A stretch of DNA of 64,000 bases, from assembly GCF_007655135.1 (NCBI RefSeq), contig NC_045133.1:24773845-24837844 (forward strand), in the 5' to 3' direction. Both the position numbers and the translations under genes were made by a program. Source of the DNA: Punica granatum (lineage: Eukaryota > Streptophyta > Magnoliopsida > Myrtales > Lythraceae). Under the pieces are notes generated by a model that was not told where the DNA came from, ran no database searches, and saw only the letters and a list, made by a program, of their open reading frames with translations. This document shows positions 35,918 to 48,696 of the stretch, one piece after another (the first letter of the stretch is position 1; each line of letters begins with the position of its first letter).

Positions 35918-37404
35918 TTTCCCAGAATACCCTCCTAGCTGCGGAAATGTTACCCGCCCGGCACCACCCGAATACTAAGCTAGTGTAGACAACAACATCA
36001 AGCTCGAATCTATCCTTTAAGCTATCGAAAAATGTCTGAGCTTCAACGGCCCTTCTCTTCCTACACAGCATACCGATCACGATGGAGAAGGCATACTTGT
36101 CTGGGCTGCATCCATACTCCTCCATGCGGTTGAATGCAAGGACAGCCTCCGAGGCCAATCCCGCTCTCACGTACCGCCGGATAAGGATCGAGAACGTCTT
36201 CACTGAAATATCCACACCTCAGGATTTCATCGCATTGATCACATGCCATGCGAGGTCAAATTGCCTGGCTTTTCTGGCCAGGTCGACCATCTCATTGTAG
36301 GGTTCCCGAGAGAGGGCCGCGCCAAGCTTGAGGTGGTCTCCAGTGGCCGCGGTTGCCCAGTTGAATGTTAGGAAAAATCTACAAGCTTATTTCGAACTCG
36401 GGTTCATTTGCAACTCAAAAACTTAAACCAATAAGTTATTAGGCCATTGCCTCTTATAAGTTATGAATTCCCTCTCAACTTTTCCATGTGAAATTACCTC
36501 CAACACTCGCCATCACCATTCTCCATATAGGAGAGAAACCGCTCCAACAATTCTCTCCCTTTGTCGACTATATGGAGGACTTCGTCGTAATCCCCGTGAT
36601 ACGACGGCAAGCAACACACTAGAGACAACTAACTTCGAGCTGGGCTTCTACTTCCGAACTCAAATAGCAATTGTTAGGACCTTCACTAACCACGAGTTCT
36701 ACACTCGGGCCTGGGGTGGTGTGGATTTCCACGCATATGCATGTGCACTTCCCCATGATCGTTTCCTTGGGCTCTGATACCACTTGTTAGGGAAAATTCA
36801 CAAGCTTACTTCTGACTCGGGTCCATTTACAACTCAAAAGCTTAAGCCAATAAGTTGTTAAACCATTGTCTATTATAAACTTATGGATTTCCTTTCAACT
36901 TTTATATATGAGATTACCTCCAACACCCGCCATCACCATTCTTCATATATGAGAGAAACCGTCCCAACATTAAAGAAGGCTAGGGCCTGGATGAAGGGGA
37001 TCCCATGGCGAGGGGCGGCGCATCTCTCAATAACCCGGCAGACGACGGCAGCGGAGAGGGGCTGGTCAGCTGCCGTGGCCACCTAGGCGAATTCGAGGGA
37101 GTTGGAGGGGATAGTGAAGTTGGGATGCGGCGGCGTAGGATTGGACCCGGGTTCTTGCGGTGGTGCTCCTTGAATTGGGCGTGGAGCTTCTCGGCGACAA
37201 GCGCTTCTCCGGGAGAGAGAGGGGCGGAGCTCGTGGCAGCTTCTGCGGTGTCATCCTTTGAGCTTAAGGCAGCTTCCGAGGTCTTGTCCTTTGAGCTCAG
37301 AGCATTTTCAATGAGCGAAAGAGAAGAGAAAAGGCGGCAACGGACGGCGAGTTTATGGAGAGAAGAGAGAAGCAACCTGACGGGAGCTTCTGACCGGAGC
37401 AGCG
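35914..37404 (-). pseudogene. PPR pseudogene, N-terminal fragment split by a TRIM
   Basis: Copy of the first part of the PPR gene at 22937-24598. From the N-terminus: 37404 down to 36975, then the TRIM at 36366-36969, then 36365 to 35917, where it runs into PUS sequence. Lesions: a frameshift in the linker (after HHRKNPGP), an Arg codon turned into TGA near 36222, and a stop right at the junction (35910). The start region is replaced by a solo LTR. Not functional. Confidence 0.93.
36366..36969 (-). mobile_element. TRIM retroelement inserted in the PPR pseudogene
   Basis: A 604-bp element on the minus strand. Terminal repeats 36366-36549 and 36785-36969 (184 and 185 bp), starting TGTTAGG and ending CCAACA on the plus strand. 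The primer-binding site, read as GGCTCTGATACCA at 36770-36782, is two bases from the right repeat and fits initiator tRNA-Met. A purine tract AAAGGGAGAGAA (minus strand) precedes the other repeat. Target-site duplication TTGAA (36361-36365) versus TTAAA (36970-36974), one change. Empty site visible in the parent PPR gene near 24152. Repeats differ at about 27 positions plus an indel. No coding capacity. Confidence 0.94.
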
Positions 37405-38910
37405 CTGTTGCGGTAAGTCTTAGTAGTATGCACGCAAGTATATATCAGACTAGTACATAACGAGTACGAGCATCGTTCTCATGAGGAAAGATCTAAACTG
37501 TCATTAATTATTAGAATCAAAATAGTCGATTTTTATCCAAACGATCAATTTTCACGAGAGTGGTTTGAAACCAAATTTAAGTAGAAAAATAACAATTTAT
37601 GAAAATTCAATGATGATGAAATACCTAGAGCATTCAACTTTCCCTAGAACTATTCTTAATCCGATCACCTACTTCCCTTACTATATATTGATTGATTTTA
37701 TTATTAACCTATGATTTTGTATCTTCTCGTACTTCTTCTGATAGCTAAGAGAACAGATCCTCGTGTATCGAAACAACTATATTATTCCTAGGCAATTGAT
37801 TAGTGAGAACCCATTAAGATCGAATCCTAATTAGCTACCTAAGACAATTGATTATTCTTAATCATCTCGCAAATTAATCTTGTTTTCTAACTTGAATTAA
37901 TCTTAGGCTATTTTATTCCGAGCCTAAACTTAGAATCCGTCTCTCAAGTTCATCAAGGTTACTACAACGATCCAATTATTGATTAGGCAATCAGAAAGCA
38001 TTAAGAACGAAATAGAATAAACATATCAATCAATCAATAGACAAGGAAGCAAGATCACGAATTATGAATAAATCATAGTTTCTATTGAAGCCCTAGGCAA
38101 AGTAAAATTAGCTCAAAACGATCTTGTCCATCATCCAAGAGTATAAGGAAAACATGATCAAAAGCACAAAAGAACAAAGAAAAGTCAAAAGAAACTCGTC
38201 CGGTCTTGGGCTCGAGTCGTCTCTAATCTTCTCCATCTCCACGCTCGGTCACACGCCTCTCTATTATGTCGTTCGACTCTGTCACATTCCACTCTCTAAT
38301 TTCGCAGCAAAAAATCCTTAAAAATCTCCCAAAAAGAATCCCTAAAAATTCTCTATAAAATCCATATATCAATTACTTAAAATAAAATAAAATAAATCTA
38401 AATAATATTATCCCTTTCTCATTTAATCTTCAAGTCTTTCCATGCCAAGGGTCCCACAATAGATATCTTCGCGTTCAGAGATTTCTCGAAATAGCTCTAA
38501 GGCACTGAACCAGGTTCGGTACATCTTACAGCAGCAATTTGGTATTTGCTGTGGCAAACATGCTACTCGCTACAGAAAATTCATCTGCTGCCATGACAAT
38601 TATAACTCCAGAACATGGACTTTTCGACAGCATGTAAACTCTCTTGTTGCATCTTCTGAATTCCTAGCCTCAAAACACGATCTTCGAGCTCCTCAAAACT
38701 CCAAGTGACAATCCTACAAAGATTAATCACGACATCGATAGCAAAATATTCATAGAAATATTTGAAAACAAACTAGAAACGACTCAAAAGACCAATCCGA
38801 ACTAACACTAAAACTACCGAAACTAACCTAAGAAACGACTAACTCGAAGTTCTAGCATGCAAATATAGCACAAAATGTAATCATTTAACTCTGTTTTCAC
38901 CGAGTTATCA
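37405..38910. mobile_element. Solo LTR, 1506 bp
   Basis: Begins TGTTGCGGTAAG, ends CGAGTTATCA, and is flanked by a perfect 5-bp duplication AGCGC (37400-37404 and 38911-38915). The parent locus shows the empty site at the PPR start codon (near 24592). No internal region, primer site or polymerase sequence is present, so this is a solo LTR left by recombination. The long noncoding LTR suggests a large Ty3/gypsy-type parent, but the family is not proven. Confidence 0.88.
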
Positions 38911-39827
38911 AGCGCGATCATCAATGGCGGCTTTACTGAACGTTCAGAATCGAGAGGCTCCCCTCGGATGAAGTCTAAGGTTAAAGAATAAGAAAGGTCA
39001 GTGGACTACATTATGGGCCTAATGGGTCGGCCCAGTTAACCAAAATCAACCCAAAACATTGGGCGGACTTATCTATAATTGGAAAGTTGATGTAACATAT
39101 ACTACTGCAGAGTATTGTGTGCCTAAGAGGTTTCGGTCTGATCACCAATACGACTGCCCTTGCCCTTATAGTTCTCTTTTATCGTCGGCCTACTAGTCCT
39201 CGGGTCACCCAGATAACTGAAAGAATTGTATGTCCAATGACATAAAAGGATCATATGAAGAGGACAGACGAAAACATTAACAAATAACATGTGATTTGTC
39301 ATATGAAATGCACCATATCATTCAGATTGTACGAACACGTGCATTCTACATGAATTACTTTTAATCTTTCATCATAATAATACACATTGCACGGGACCTA
39401 TTATATGGTCACCATATACTTCTTGTAAACGGTTGATTTGATTACCACTCCGAGTCTTACTCTATTAGCTTGTGTTTTGCGTATGACTAGTCCAATCATT
39501 TCTGCCAATAGCAATACATGGGTTCTTATTGAAATTTTAGTGCGGAATTACGAACGGGTACTTGTAAATTGTGATATAGCTCGTATTCAAAGACTCATGG
39601 ACCACGATGTCAATAAACAAAACACAACCTTCTTTTGCTTTTGCTTTTAACCCATCAACAAGGATAAGCATGCCCAAGACAGAAAAGGGGGAAAATAAGC
39701 TGGTCTAAGGACAACCTTTATCCAGATGTGAAGAGAATCCCAACCTATTTGTGGAAGAGTAAAGCAACTCTCGCTTTACTTCATTCTAAAGCATAGAAAG
39801 GTTCTGTGACATGACACCAATACGTTC

Positions 39828-40822
39828 CTAAGCAATGCACCTCATGGAATAGCTGGGGACCATGGAGTCCATCGAGGCCGTGCCAAAGTGGATCCTCGGG
39901 TGATCGCTCTCCAACCCATAGTCTATCGTCGTGTTGCAACGCTCGAGCTCCTCATCGTGCTCGTTCACGAAGTCAGGCATCTCCCCCATCTCCCTCCTCC
40001 GCACGTGCTCCCACAAGAACTCTAACCTGTTCACATACTTCAGCTTCGAATACAGCCTGCCGAGTGGGTAGGAGTCCAATACCGATGACATAATTAATCA
40101 AATGGATGTGATTCATCGAATGATAAGTTTTCGAGTATGAATTAAAAGATAGGCTAAGCTCATCCACATCAACTATTAGTCGGGCGCTTTAAAAACCTGA
40201 ACACATAGATTAGGAATTAGAATGCTTTACCCTCCACTGAAGAGGAGACGGCCAAAGGTCGCGAGGAAGAGCCGAGCCTGGATGCCAGGGTGCACGAAGT
40301 AGACCACCTCAAGGTTCTGCTTGACATCAATCGGAATCGCCTCATAGATCGATCTGATGATGGAGATCCCGGGACAATTCTCAGTCCTCTGCACGCCGGT
40401 GTGCACGTACACCACGGAGAAAGGCCTCCCCTCCAACTTCGGGTATATCCTCTCCTCCAAGTACATCTTCAACCCTTCAACGCTCACAAACCGAGCTGAA
40501 GGCCACAAAAAATATGGAAAACTGATCAGTTTCCCGTTTTCCTCAATATATACAAGACAGAAGAAGGTTGAAACACATGGAAAACAGAAAATGGGAAACA
40601 GGGGACAGGTATTTGCAAATATCTGTACAGAGAAATTCACAGCACCAGATGACCCATTTGGTGTTTTCCGATGAATAACAGGAGGAATTACTTACCGGGG
40701 AATAGTTTTCCGATGACGCAGAGGACCTTGCGGCCGCATTTATCTCTGCCCCGGATCTCGAACACTCCGAGCTTGTCGAGCAGCCGAATTTGCTGAGACT
40801 CTCGGAGAGGGTTGCTGGGCAT
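39828..40822 (-). CDS. SEC14-like CRAL-TRIO domain protein, copy 2
   Basis: Three exons: 40822-40696, 40495-40231, 40056-39828; 621 nt, 206 aa. Exons 2 and 3 have the same lengths as in copy 1 and are open. Exon 1 differs: the ancestral start is AAG instead of ATG (near 40846), and a 2-bp insertion follows in CTCTCCGAG; a new ATG at 40822, which copy 1 lacks, restores the correct frame upstream of LLDKLGVFEIRGRDK. The protein therefore starts MPSNPLRESQQIR. Changes in the fold are mild (VEGLKMYLEE, EGRPFSVVY). All splice sites are kept (the first donor is GTAAGT). It may be functional with a new N-terminus, or an early pseudogene; expression would decide. Confidence 0.83.
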
Positions 40823-42163
40823 GATGAAGCCGAATTATCCTTGGCTTCCAACAGAAGAAGAAAAATATATGGTGAAAATTGCCAGCAGGAAATGGTTCTG
40901 CTCTTTGCTCTGTTCTTTGTCTGGGCATTTGATGATTGTTTGAAGAGGGAACGAGGAACCGCGGGGTTTTTAACTGCCGGGAGTGAAGGGGATATGCTAC
41001 AGTGTCTCACGGTGTAACCGCCACTGTCGGAGATTCCAGGCCGTCTGATCATTAGGATCGACTATCCGACGGTCTGATGCATCCCGGATGTCCCGGTGAA
41101 CGTGGGGGCTCCGGTAGCAGGTTGGATTGGCTCGGACATATTTAATGAGATATGACAAATTAATTGATTAGTTATTAATGGCTACTTGGTTTTTATAACC
41201 CGTAATTAAATAGCTTACTAATTATATTTATCAATATCTTTGATGATACACTCATGGCGGAATGATTGACGTAACTTCTGAGGTAAAGAAGTTTAACCAT
41301 GTAAAACGAGTAGTTGACCACGAAAGATATTTGATATCATCGTGATACTTATCAGTATTATCAATCACTATATAAAATAAAATTCTAAAATCACTTTTGA
41401 TTCACGGGATTTTCCATTTCCCCGACCTCTTTGCCCGATCTTCTGCTCGACTTACGTTCTTCTATTGTTAACAGCGAAAAAGGAAAAGCAATTGAATATT
41501 GGGACATCAAGTATAGAATGATAGCATAAAACGTGCCAAGAACCATCTTATTTGGTTGGATCCTTTTTATTCTTACTGTATATTGGTTATAACTTCAATT
41601 TCAATTGAACAAGTCATGATCAACCGAAGTGAACGTATCGCTTCACTTCTGATATTTGAAGAGGTGCATTTGGTGATCCTTCCTTGATCACATAAACAAT
41701 AATGTAACACATACGAGCATATCATCGATTACTAGCCCAATGATTCGAATACACATTAATTCCTAGGCCAAGCGCCGCTACTATCCGCTACATTATGGTG
41801 TCGTTTATTTTTTTCTCGTGCCATAGCTTAATATTAACCATGAAGATAATACTACTATCTTTCGGTGAATTTTCTGATAATGTTTTCGGTAAGGAATAGG
41901 ATAATTATTGATGGAAAGAACAGGAAAAAGGGATTGGAAGGATATTCGTAAGCATCTTCCGTTTGGATTGGGTTAAGTCTCCGTCTCATCTCGACCGCTT
42001 GGCTTGGGAAGATCAATGGCGCCATGCGGGCCCGGCCCCACTTTTCGTCTCATCTTCGGCCATAGGAAGATCTGATCGTTACCGTCTGATGTAGATCGGA
42101 CGGCAGCGGATGGAATGGAGAGTAATCCTGTCAACCGCGATAAGGCATGGTTTTGGCCCTTAG

Positions 42164-42483
42164 GTGGCGTTTTGAGGTATTACTATTTGACATTACTCAT
42201 AATTTAGATTTAAATTCCTATTGAGATAAATTCTTCCATGTAAAATTATCCGTAATTTAGTCAGTTATGGACTAATAACGTTAACATTCCTGGAATTCTT
42301 GCTAGTGATGTAATAGTTTCCTCTTGGTGGGAAAGTATATTCCTAACTGAGTGAAATAATGGATTACCTTAATGTTCAGATTACCAGTAATTTGTTTCAG
42401 TCAAATATAATAATCTAGTAGGCCGGGAAATTTAAAATTAAATTCTTAGTAATTTACATAAATTACCTTGTACTAAATGCCCT
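42164..42483. mobile_element. MITE-like insertion, copy 2 only
   Basis: A 320-bp insert flanked by CTTAG (42159-42163 and 42484-42488), absent at the paralogous site near 27940. Ends are weakly inverted (GTGGCGTTTTG and AGGGCATTTAG in reverse). AT-rich, noncoding. Superfamily unresolved. Confidence 0.7.
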
Positions 42484-45002
42484 CTTAGTTAATTAATAAG
42501 TTATCTTGGATTGAATTCTTAAAAAGCCTCCACCCCAAAAAAGATTAGGTTTGATTTGGACCCTACTATATGATAATCTCCTCTTTGATCCTAATAAAAG
42601 CCAAGTTGGGTCATGATTAAGCCAATACAACGTGTTACCAGCTAGGGCAAGACATTATATATATTGGTTTGGACAAATTCATCATCTAAGTCGAGACAGA
42701 CAGTTCACTATATAGCTGACTTTGAACAACCTTGGATCAAATAATCTATACACTTCCTTTGGTATAATTTTTATTTTTTGAATCCTTTGCACCTTTTCAA
42801 CGTCTTCTTGGCAGCTAATTTTTATGGAAACCTTTTTATTTTTCTATTGTTCGTTCTATTATTATGTAATAAATTTATAATTAGAATATTTATGTTTTCT
42901 ACTCATAATTACTTATTTTCCTTCACTAAAATAATTCATCCCTACCTAATTGAAGTAATTTCATACACATATAGAGTCTTTTAATACCTATTTGATTTTT
43001 ATCTTTCTTATATACGCGTAGTGCGAGTATGTTAATCTTGGTTTGCACAGGTCATTAGAGTATTTGTTGAATTAGAATAACACATGCCCGCACTCCCCAG
43101 GGAAAATCAGTCAATATCATTGAATTATTTCAATTTTTTTTATGAAATAAATATTTATAGAGGTTACTTTATTGAAGAAGATCAGTGTCGATGCATTGCA
43201 AATTTACAACAAAAAAGTAACAAAGGGGGGGGAGAGAGAGAACCAATATAAACATAGCAAGTCGAACAAGTTCAAAAGGTGTACAAGGATGGATGGATAG
43301 ATAGAAAAAGAGAAAAATAAGGACGGTGAGGGTGAGTGGGAAAAAAAGATTAGTATTAGTAGGCATTTATTTCTGATAAATTTACTATTATATTCTCATT
43401 CTAAGGCTCCGATTAAGGGAAAGTATTGTATTTAACTCAGGAAATTTTGGAAATATAAAATGAGACGAAGGTGTCTTCAAAATTTTGTTTTTTCATCGAA
43501 ATTTTGTTAAAGCAAGTAATTGGAAAATTGCCCTCAAGGATCGGACAATTCTTTGCATATTTATCATTCTTTTTATAGTTTTAGGGAAGTTGGACACTAC
43601 ACGACGTGAGATTAAGAACAATTATTAGTTTGACTGCACTTTTTTAAGGCTTCGCTGGCCCCTCGGCCACGACCCAAAGTTATTGGGGATTGAGAAAGTG
43701 TTAATACGCACTTCTAACGTTCATAGATCATGAATGTTTTATAATCGACGCCATCACTGAACTCTCTAGGGCCCGTTATCCGGAACTGGATGGACATATC
43801 AATTATCGATTACGAGGTCAAGCCGAATAACTTTTTTCAGATGACATATAAAGCACATGAGATCCTTCCACTGGCTTCATTCATATATTGATTAAGAAAG
43901 CGATAACGGCGGGGTCTCGATATCATAAGCTAGGAACTATGGTCCGCATGATTAGGAAATAAATAAATATCCAAGAACATAATATAAAACGACACAGTTT
44001 GATTATTGGCAATATGATAAGTCTAGCTGTAAAATCAAGTGGTTCAAAGTCACATTTATGGAGTAGATGTTATACTATCGATAGATAAAGAACATTTTGT
44101 TTGACCGATCTATATATAAGTTACTAAAACTGATTCTTGTTAAGGTCTATTTGTGCGATAAGAATTTTTTACGCATGCTTTTTGGACATTTTCTCAGCTT
44201 GTGATCGATTAATTCTTCATATCTCCTCCAGTAAATATATATATTTCTACCTATTAATTATTAAAATAATGTATTAATTTATTCATTATTTGTTTTCACT
44301 CCCCTATGTCCAAATCATGGGTCTGTCCTGTCCATGACCATAGATATTAAAGTTCACCGGCATATTTAGTTCATCACGGACCCCAGCCAATGCATGTTAC
44401 ATATAGCTTCCCCATCCTTTAGTCATTTTACACTTCTTTTTGCTGTACCTCAATATTCTTTTGAACAATTTAAATATCGTCCATTCATAAGCTTGCTATA
44501 ATAAGTATTCAAAGTGAAATAAAATTATGCATTCAGTGTTCAAGGGCGGCAATTAATTAATTTATTTTGGTTACAATACTTTATCTTCTCTTGCCAAAAT
44601 ATTTTCTATTCCGTGAAACCATTTTTTGTATATACATATTTTTAATAATTCGTATCAGTGCAAGTTTTTATAATTTGCTAATTATTGGAGACCCCAAGGG
44701 CCTTATTTAACACGATAGCAAGTTTTTAACTTCTTGATTGACATATATCCTTCTCTATATTTGCTAATTTAATTAATATATAGTGGCAAAATAAATCTTC
44801 CATTATTTCAAGTAAGATAAACTATGCCAATTACGATTCGACAAACATATACTAAAATCTTGGTTGATATTTTATTCAGCTTGTGATCGAGCACTGCCGA
44901 CAAAAGAGATTTAATTCATTCCACGTAATTAATATGACGACAATTTATGAATATCATTTATGTAATATTTTGTAAGAGTAATTTTCCATGTAAATCAACA
45001 TA

Positions 45003-45153
45003 TGTTGTATGGTTTCTCAAAAATCCCACGTCGGAAAAATTAATAAGAATTAGTCAATCTATTACATTATCGAAATGTTGAGGTTCTTGTAAGCACTATC
45101 TTTTCCACGATGGTTATATGTTCCCTAACTCAAGATTTACACATCCTCTAACA
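45003..45153. mobile_element. LTR-like segment
   Basis: A 151-bp segment from TGTTGTATGG to CCTCTAACA, with the TCCCACGTCGG box common in plant small LTRs. No matching target-site duplication, so only a tentative solo LTR. Confidence 0.35.
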
Positions 45154-47752
45154 TATGTTTTTTTATTTTCATATTAAAACAGTGAAGCTGATTTATTTTT
45201 CTCCACATTTATCTTCTAAAAATGGTCTTACTTACTTTTCATATATAATAAGGCGGGTCCTCTATTATCTAATTCAGGCAATTATTTTATATTTAACGAA
45301 GGTTATAGTACTCAATATATATAATAATAAGACTCCAACAAATAGGAGAAAAATTTATCCGGATGATGCTGGCTTGGATGATATTGTACCTATGCTTCCT
45401 ACATATTTGTCATAATTCATCGACAGATATTCTACAATGGATACTATGATATGACTTGCCACATAATATGCTATCTCATCGCATGTACATAAACTAAAAA
45501 TATATTTCGGGATGAGTTTTAGATAGTTTTTATGATTTTATTAATGGTTAATTAACTTAATTACCAAAAAAATACGAAATTTGCACTTTATATCATTTTT
45601 AGCACGAACTTTTAAAAATAACACAGAAATGCACAAATTATCATTCTTATATCACGTTTAGCTCGACGTTACATTTTCCGTTATTGTTAACAATCTCCGA
45701 TGACATGGCACTTTACGGTGCCACGCAGGATACGGAAAACTGATCGGGTGGGGCCCAAATGAACTTTTTGAACAAAATTTAAAAAAATTATTACTCAAAT
45801 TTATATGTCTGCCTCTCTATAAAAAAGAATTGATAGAAAATACAATGGACAAAAATAAGGAAAAAAAATAATCATATTTCAAATTTATAAGGCTCAATAT
45901 TTTTTTCCACTACATAGCAGTATTCAGGTTACGAGCATTATGATGTTGGTATCGATATAAATCAATGATATTGACTGACCAATCAACTGATATTGACGTC
46001 GAATAATTTTTCTCCATGAACGATGTAATGTAAGAAAATAAATAATTATAAGAGATTAATTATACCGGATAAAGTCAATAGTGCTCCTTCAAAGCTAGAA
46101 TTATGATTCTTTTTTGCTGAATCAAGCTAGAATTATCAGGAGTGGCGATTCAATTATATGAGCAGCACAATCCTCGCGCGTCCAATGCACGTGCGATTTC
46201 ACTAATTTATGGAAAAAAAAAAGAGTGGGTAGCAGGTACTGTTGTTTTATTAATTTGACAATCATACCCTTGATCAAATAGTGAATGATAACAAAATTCA
46301 TAATACTATGGGTAAATTGGAAAAGGAATAGAATGTCATAGATCTGGGGTGGACCTAGAGGGCGCTAGGGGTGGCAGTCGCCCCATTCCCCTCTAAAATT
46401 TTCACATTTTAAAAAAATTTACGCACAGCCTTTTAAATTTTAATGAAATTTCTTATATTCGCCTCCTAATTCGAAAAAACTATCATATAGTTCACCCCTC
46501 AAGAATATCGCCCCCTAAATCCAAATCCTAGGTACGTCCCTGCCATAGATAATATGTGACATCATTATGACTATTTATCTTACTGGACCAGCTAGATGGT
46601 GGCTGCACACGAGAGAAAACTTTTACACATATGTTGGACTCACAAACAACATGAATTTATTTTTATGATGACAACAATGTAATTTTTTCGTTTACTTGAG
46701 GATCACGAACCGAATTAGTCACCATTGCTAATAGATATTTGGCCCCTATATATGTCCATATATAAATTATGAGGGATTGAATAGATGATGGAGGTTGTGT
46801 AGGAAGAAAAGGCATGCTATGCTAGCTGTGGCAGTGTCCGGGAGATTAATCAAGGAAATATGCATGACGTGCTTTTTTTTCTTTTTTTCTTTTTTTCTTT
46901 TGAAATGAGGCCAAATCTCAAATGCGTTGAACTAAGATAAAGTTATGAAATACAAAATCGAGGCACAATGATCCCTACAATATCCTCGAATAATAGAAAA
47001 TCGAGTTCAACATGGCAATTGAACCTATAAATGCCAATAAGATGCATAAGTGCATGGTTAGTTAGTCAATCCGTATACGCATGATGGGATTTGGGGCATA
47101 TATATCCTTTTGGCTGCATAGAATGGACGCTGATGATTGTCAATTGACCATTTACACATTGGGAGAAATAATACATGCCAATGAACGTGGGCAAAAAATT
47201 CATTCAGTCGTTAGTGTTCTATGAACATTTCAACATTTACATATAAATTTATATGAATGAAACATATTAGGACATGAATGCTACTTCTTGGCATTATGTG
47301 CATATATATATTTTTCGATGTATCGAATGTGCATGTATATATATTTACACGTTACAACTTGGGTTGAAGGCGAATCGTTCCTTCCCTAGCCTTTATTAGC
47401 TTCCTTTCCAAGCCTTTTGTCTCTCGATTGGGAATTTAAAACAATTTCTCAAGTGAAAGTTAATTACTTAGAGCCATGATAATTCCATGCAATTGTTATG
47501 TACGCAGTAAGTTTATTTTTGCCAAATATATACTTGGTAAGTTGACATTTGAACATGAAGATCACTATTCATAAAACCACCCCAATCCGAATGCAAGAGA
47601 TTCCACACACGCTTCTCTAAAAATTGGGTAGAGGTCTCCCTCTATAATACTAATGCTAATATGTCCCAACTCGTAATTAGTCTCAGTCAAATTTTATATT
47701 TTCATAGTTGATTCACGTTATTACACCACTATCAACAATAACAGATTTCTTG

Positions 47753-48270
47753 CACTAAAAATAGCGGATAACTTGTTACAGGTGTTGTCAAAATAAGCTT
47801 GTCCTAATAAGTTTGTCACAATATTTTATAACTTATGGTGATAAACTTATCCTCACGATGAAAACGTTATACAATGTGTATTACAATATATGAAAATATG
47901 TATATTTGATTTGTGGCGCTCACATAATATTAAAGATATGTGTATACATATAAATATATATATATCTACATACATATTAAGTAGGTACATTATGAACCTT
48001 TATTTAATGTAATTTAACATTCTTATCACAATATACTGATTAAATATGTATATATGTATATACATATATGGTAGTTATTATTAAAAAAAACTTGGTTTTC
48101 GGCGCTCACGGAATATTAAAAATGTGTATATTCATATAAATATATATGTATATGCATTATGAGAATTTATTTAGTATAATTTAACATTTTTATCACAATA
48201 TATTTTTCTTATGATAAAATTTCTTTCGTAGCAATAGAATTTGTCATAACATACAAAATTTATTATAGTG
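47753..48270 (+). mobile_element. CACTA-like non-autonomous element, forward
   Basis: 518 bp from CACTAAAAATAGCGG to TTTATTATAGTG, the terminal bases of CACTA elements. The inside is AT-rich and includes two copies of a roughly 190-bp unit containing GGCGCTCAC. No transposase. The 3-bp flanks do not match, so the target-site duplication is lost or the ends are off slightly. Confidence 0.55.
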
Positions 48271-48696
48271 AACGTGGTTAATTATACCATGCATATGTAC
48301 ATTTATAACCTAAGGCAACACTGATGACGAGCTTAATTTTCGACCAAAGTAAATCTTCTTTTTTTAAAAAAAAAAGTTAAATTGATTGACGTATATTACA
48401 AGAAACAATATGAACAAATTTTAACCTAATTTCTTTGGGTGAGTTCTTGTGTGTATGCATTTCTTCATCTACAAGTAACATATTACCTATCCATTCCACG
48501 TCTTCCGTGATCAAATGCTAATTTACCAAAACCGGACCTTTCTTCTCAATTCTCTCCTTCCAAATTTAAATTAAAATGGGAGTTCCATGCATCTGATTTA
48601 ATTATAACATTATTCACGCTTTTATATATCGGAGTCACCCCATTACTCGAGCCGGCACATCCATATAATTCAATCTTCAGCTAGGACAAAATTAAG

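Larger units (their letters stand above)
35914..44295. repeat. Segmental duplication, copy 2 (left block)
   Basis: Counterpart of 23706-29595, expanded by the TRIM (604 bp), a solo LTR (1506 bp) and a MITE (320 bp). The junction to PUS sequence is at TTCA, 35914-35917, shared by both parental sites (54391-54394 and 23706-23709). Confidence 0.88.
40823..47752. other. Gene-free, AT-rich and TE-derived DNA
   Basis: To about 44295 this is the second arm of the segmental duplication. Beyond that it is unique AT-rich DNA with no recognisable coding sequence. An LTR-like segment lies at 45003-45153, and repeat-like noncoding DNA near 45540-45760 and 46340-46545 looks transposon-derived but could not be bounded. 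Confidence 0.55.

Noticed and set aside
35914..36215. Possible PPR-PUS fusion gene across the duplication junction
   Set aside because: Both halves are on the minus strand in the right order, but the PPR frame meets a stop at the junction (TAG, 35910-35912) and has other lesions upstream; no continuous frame exists.
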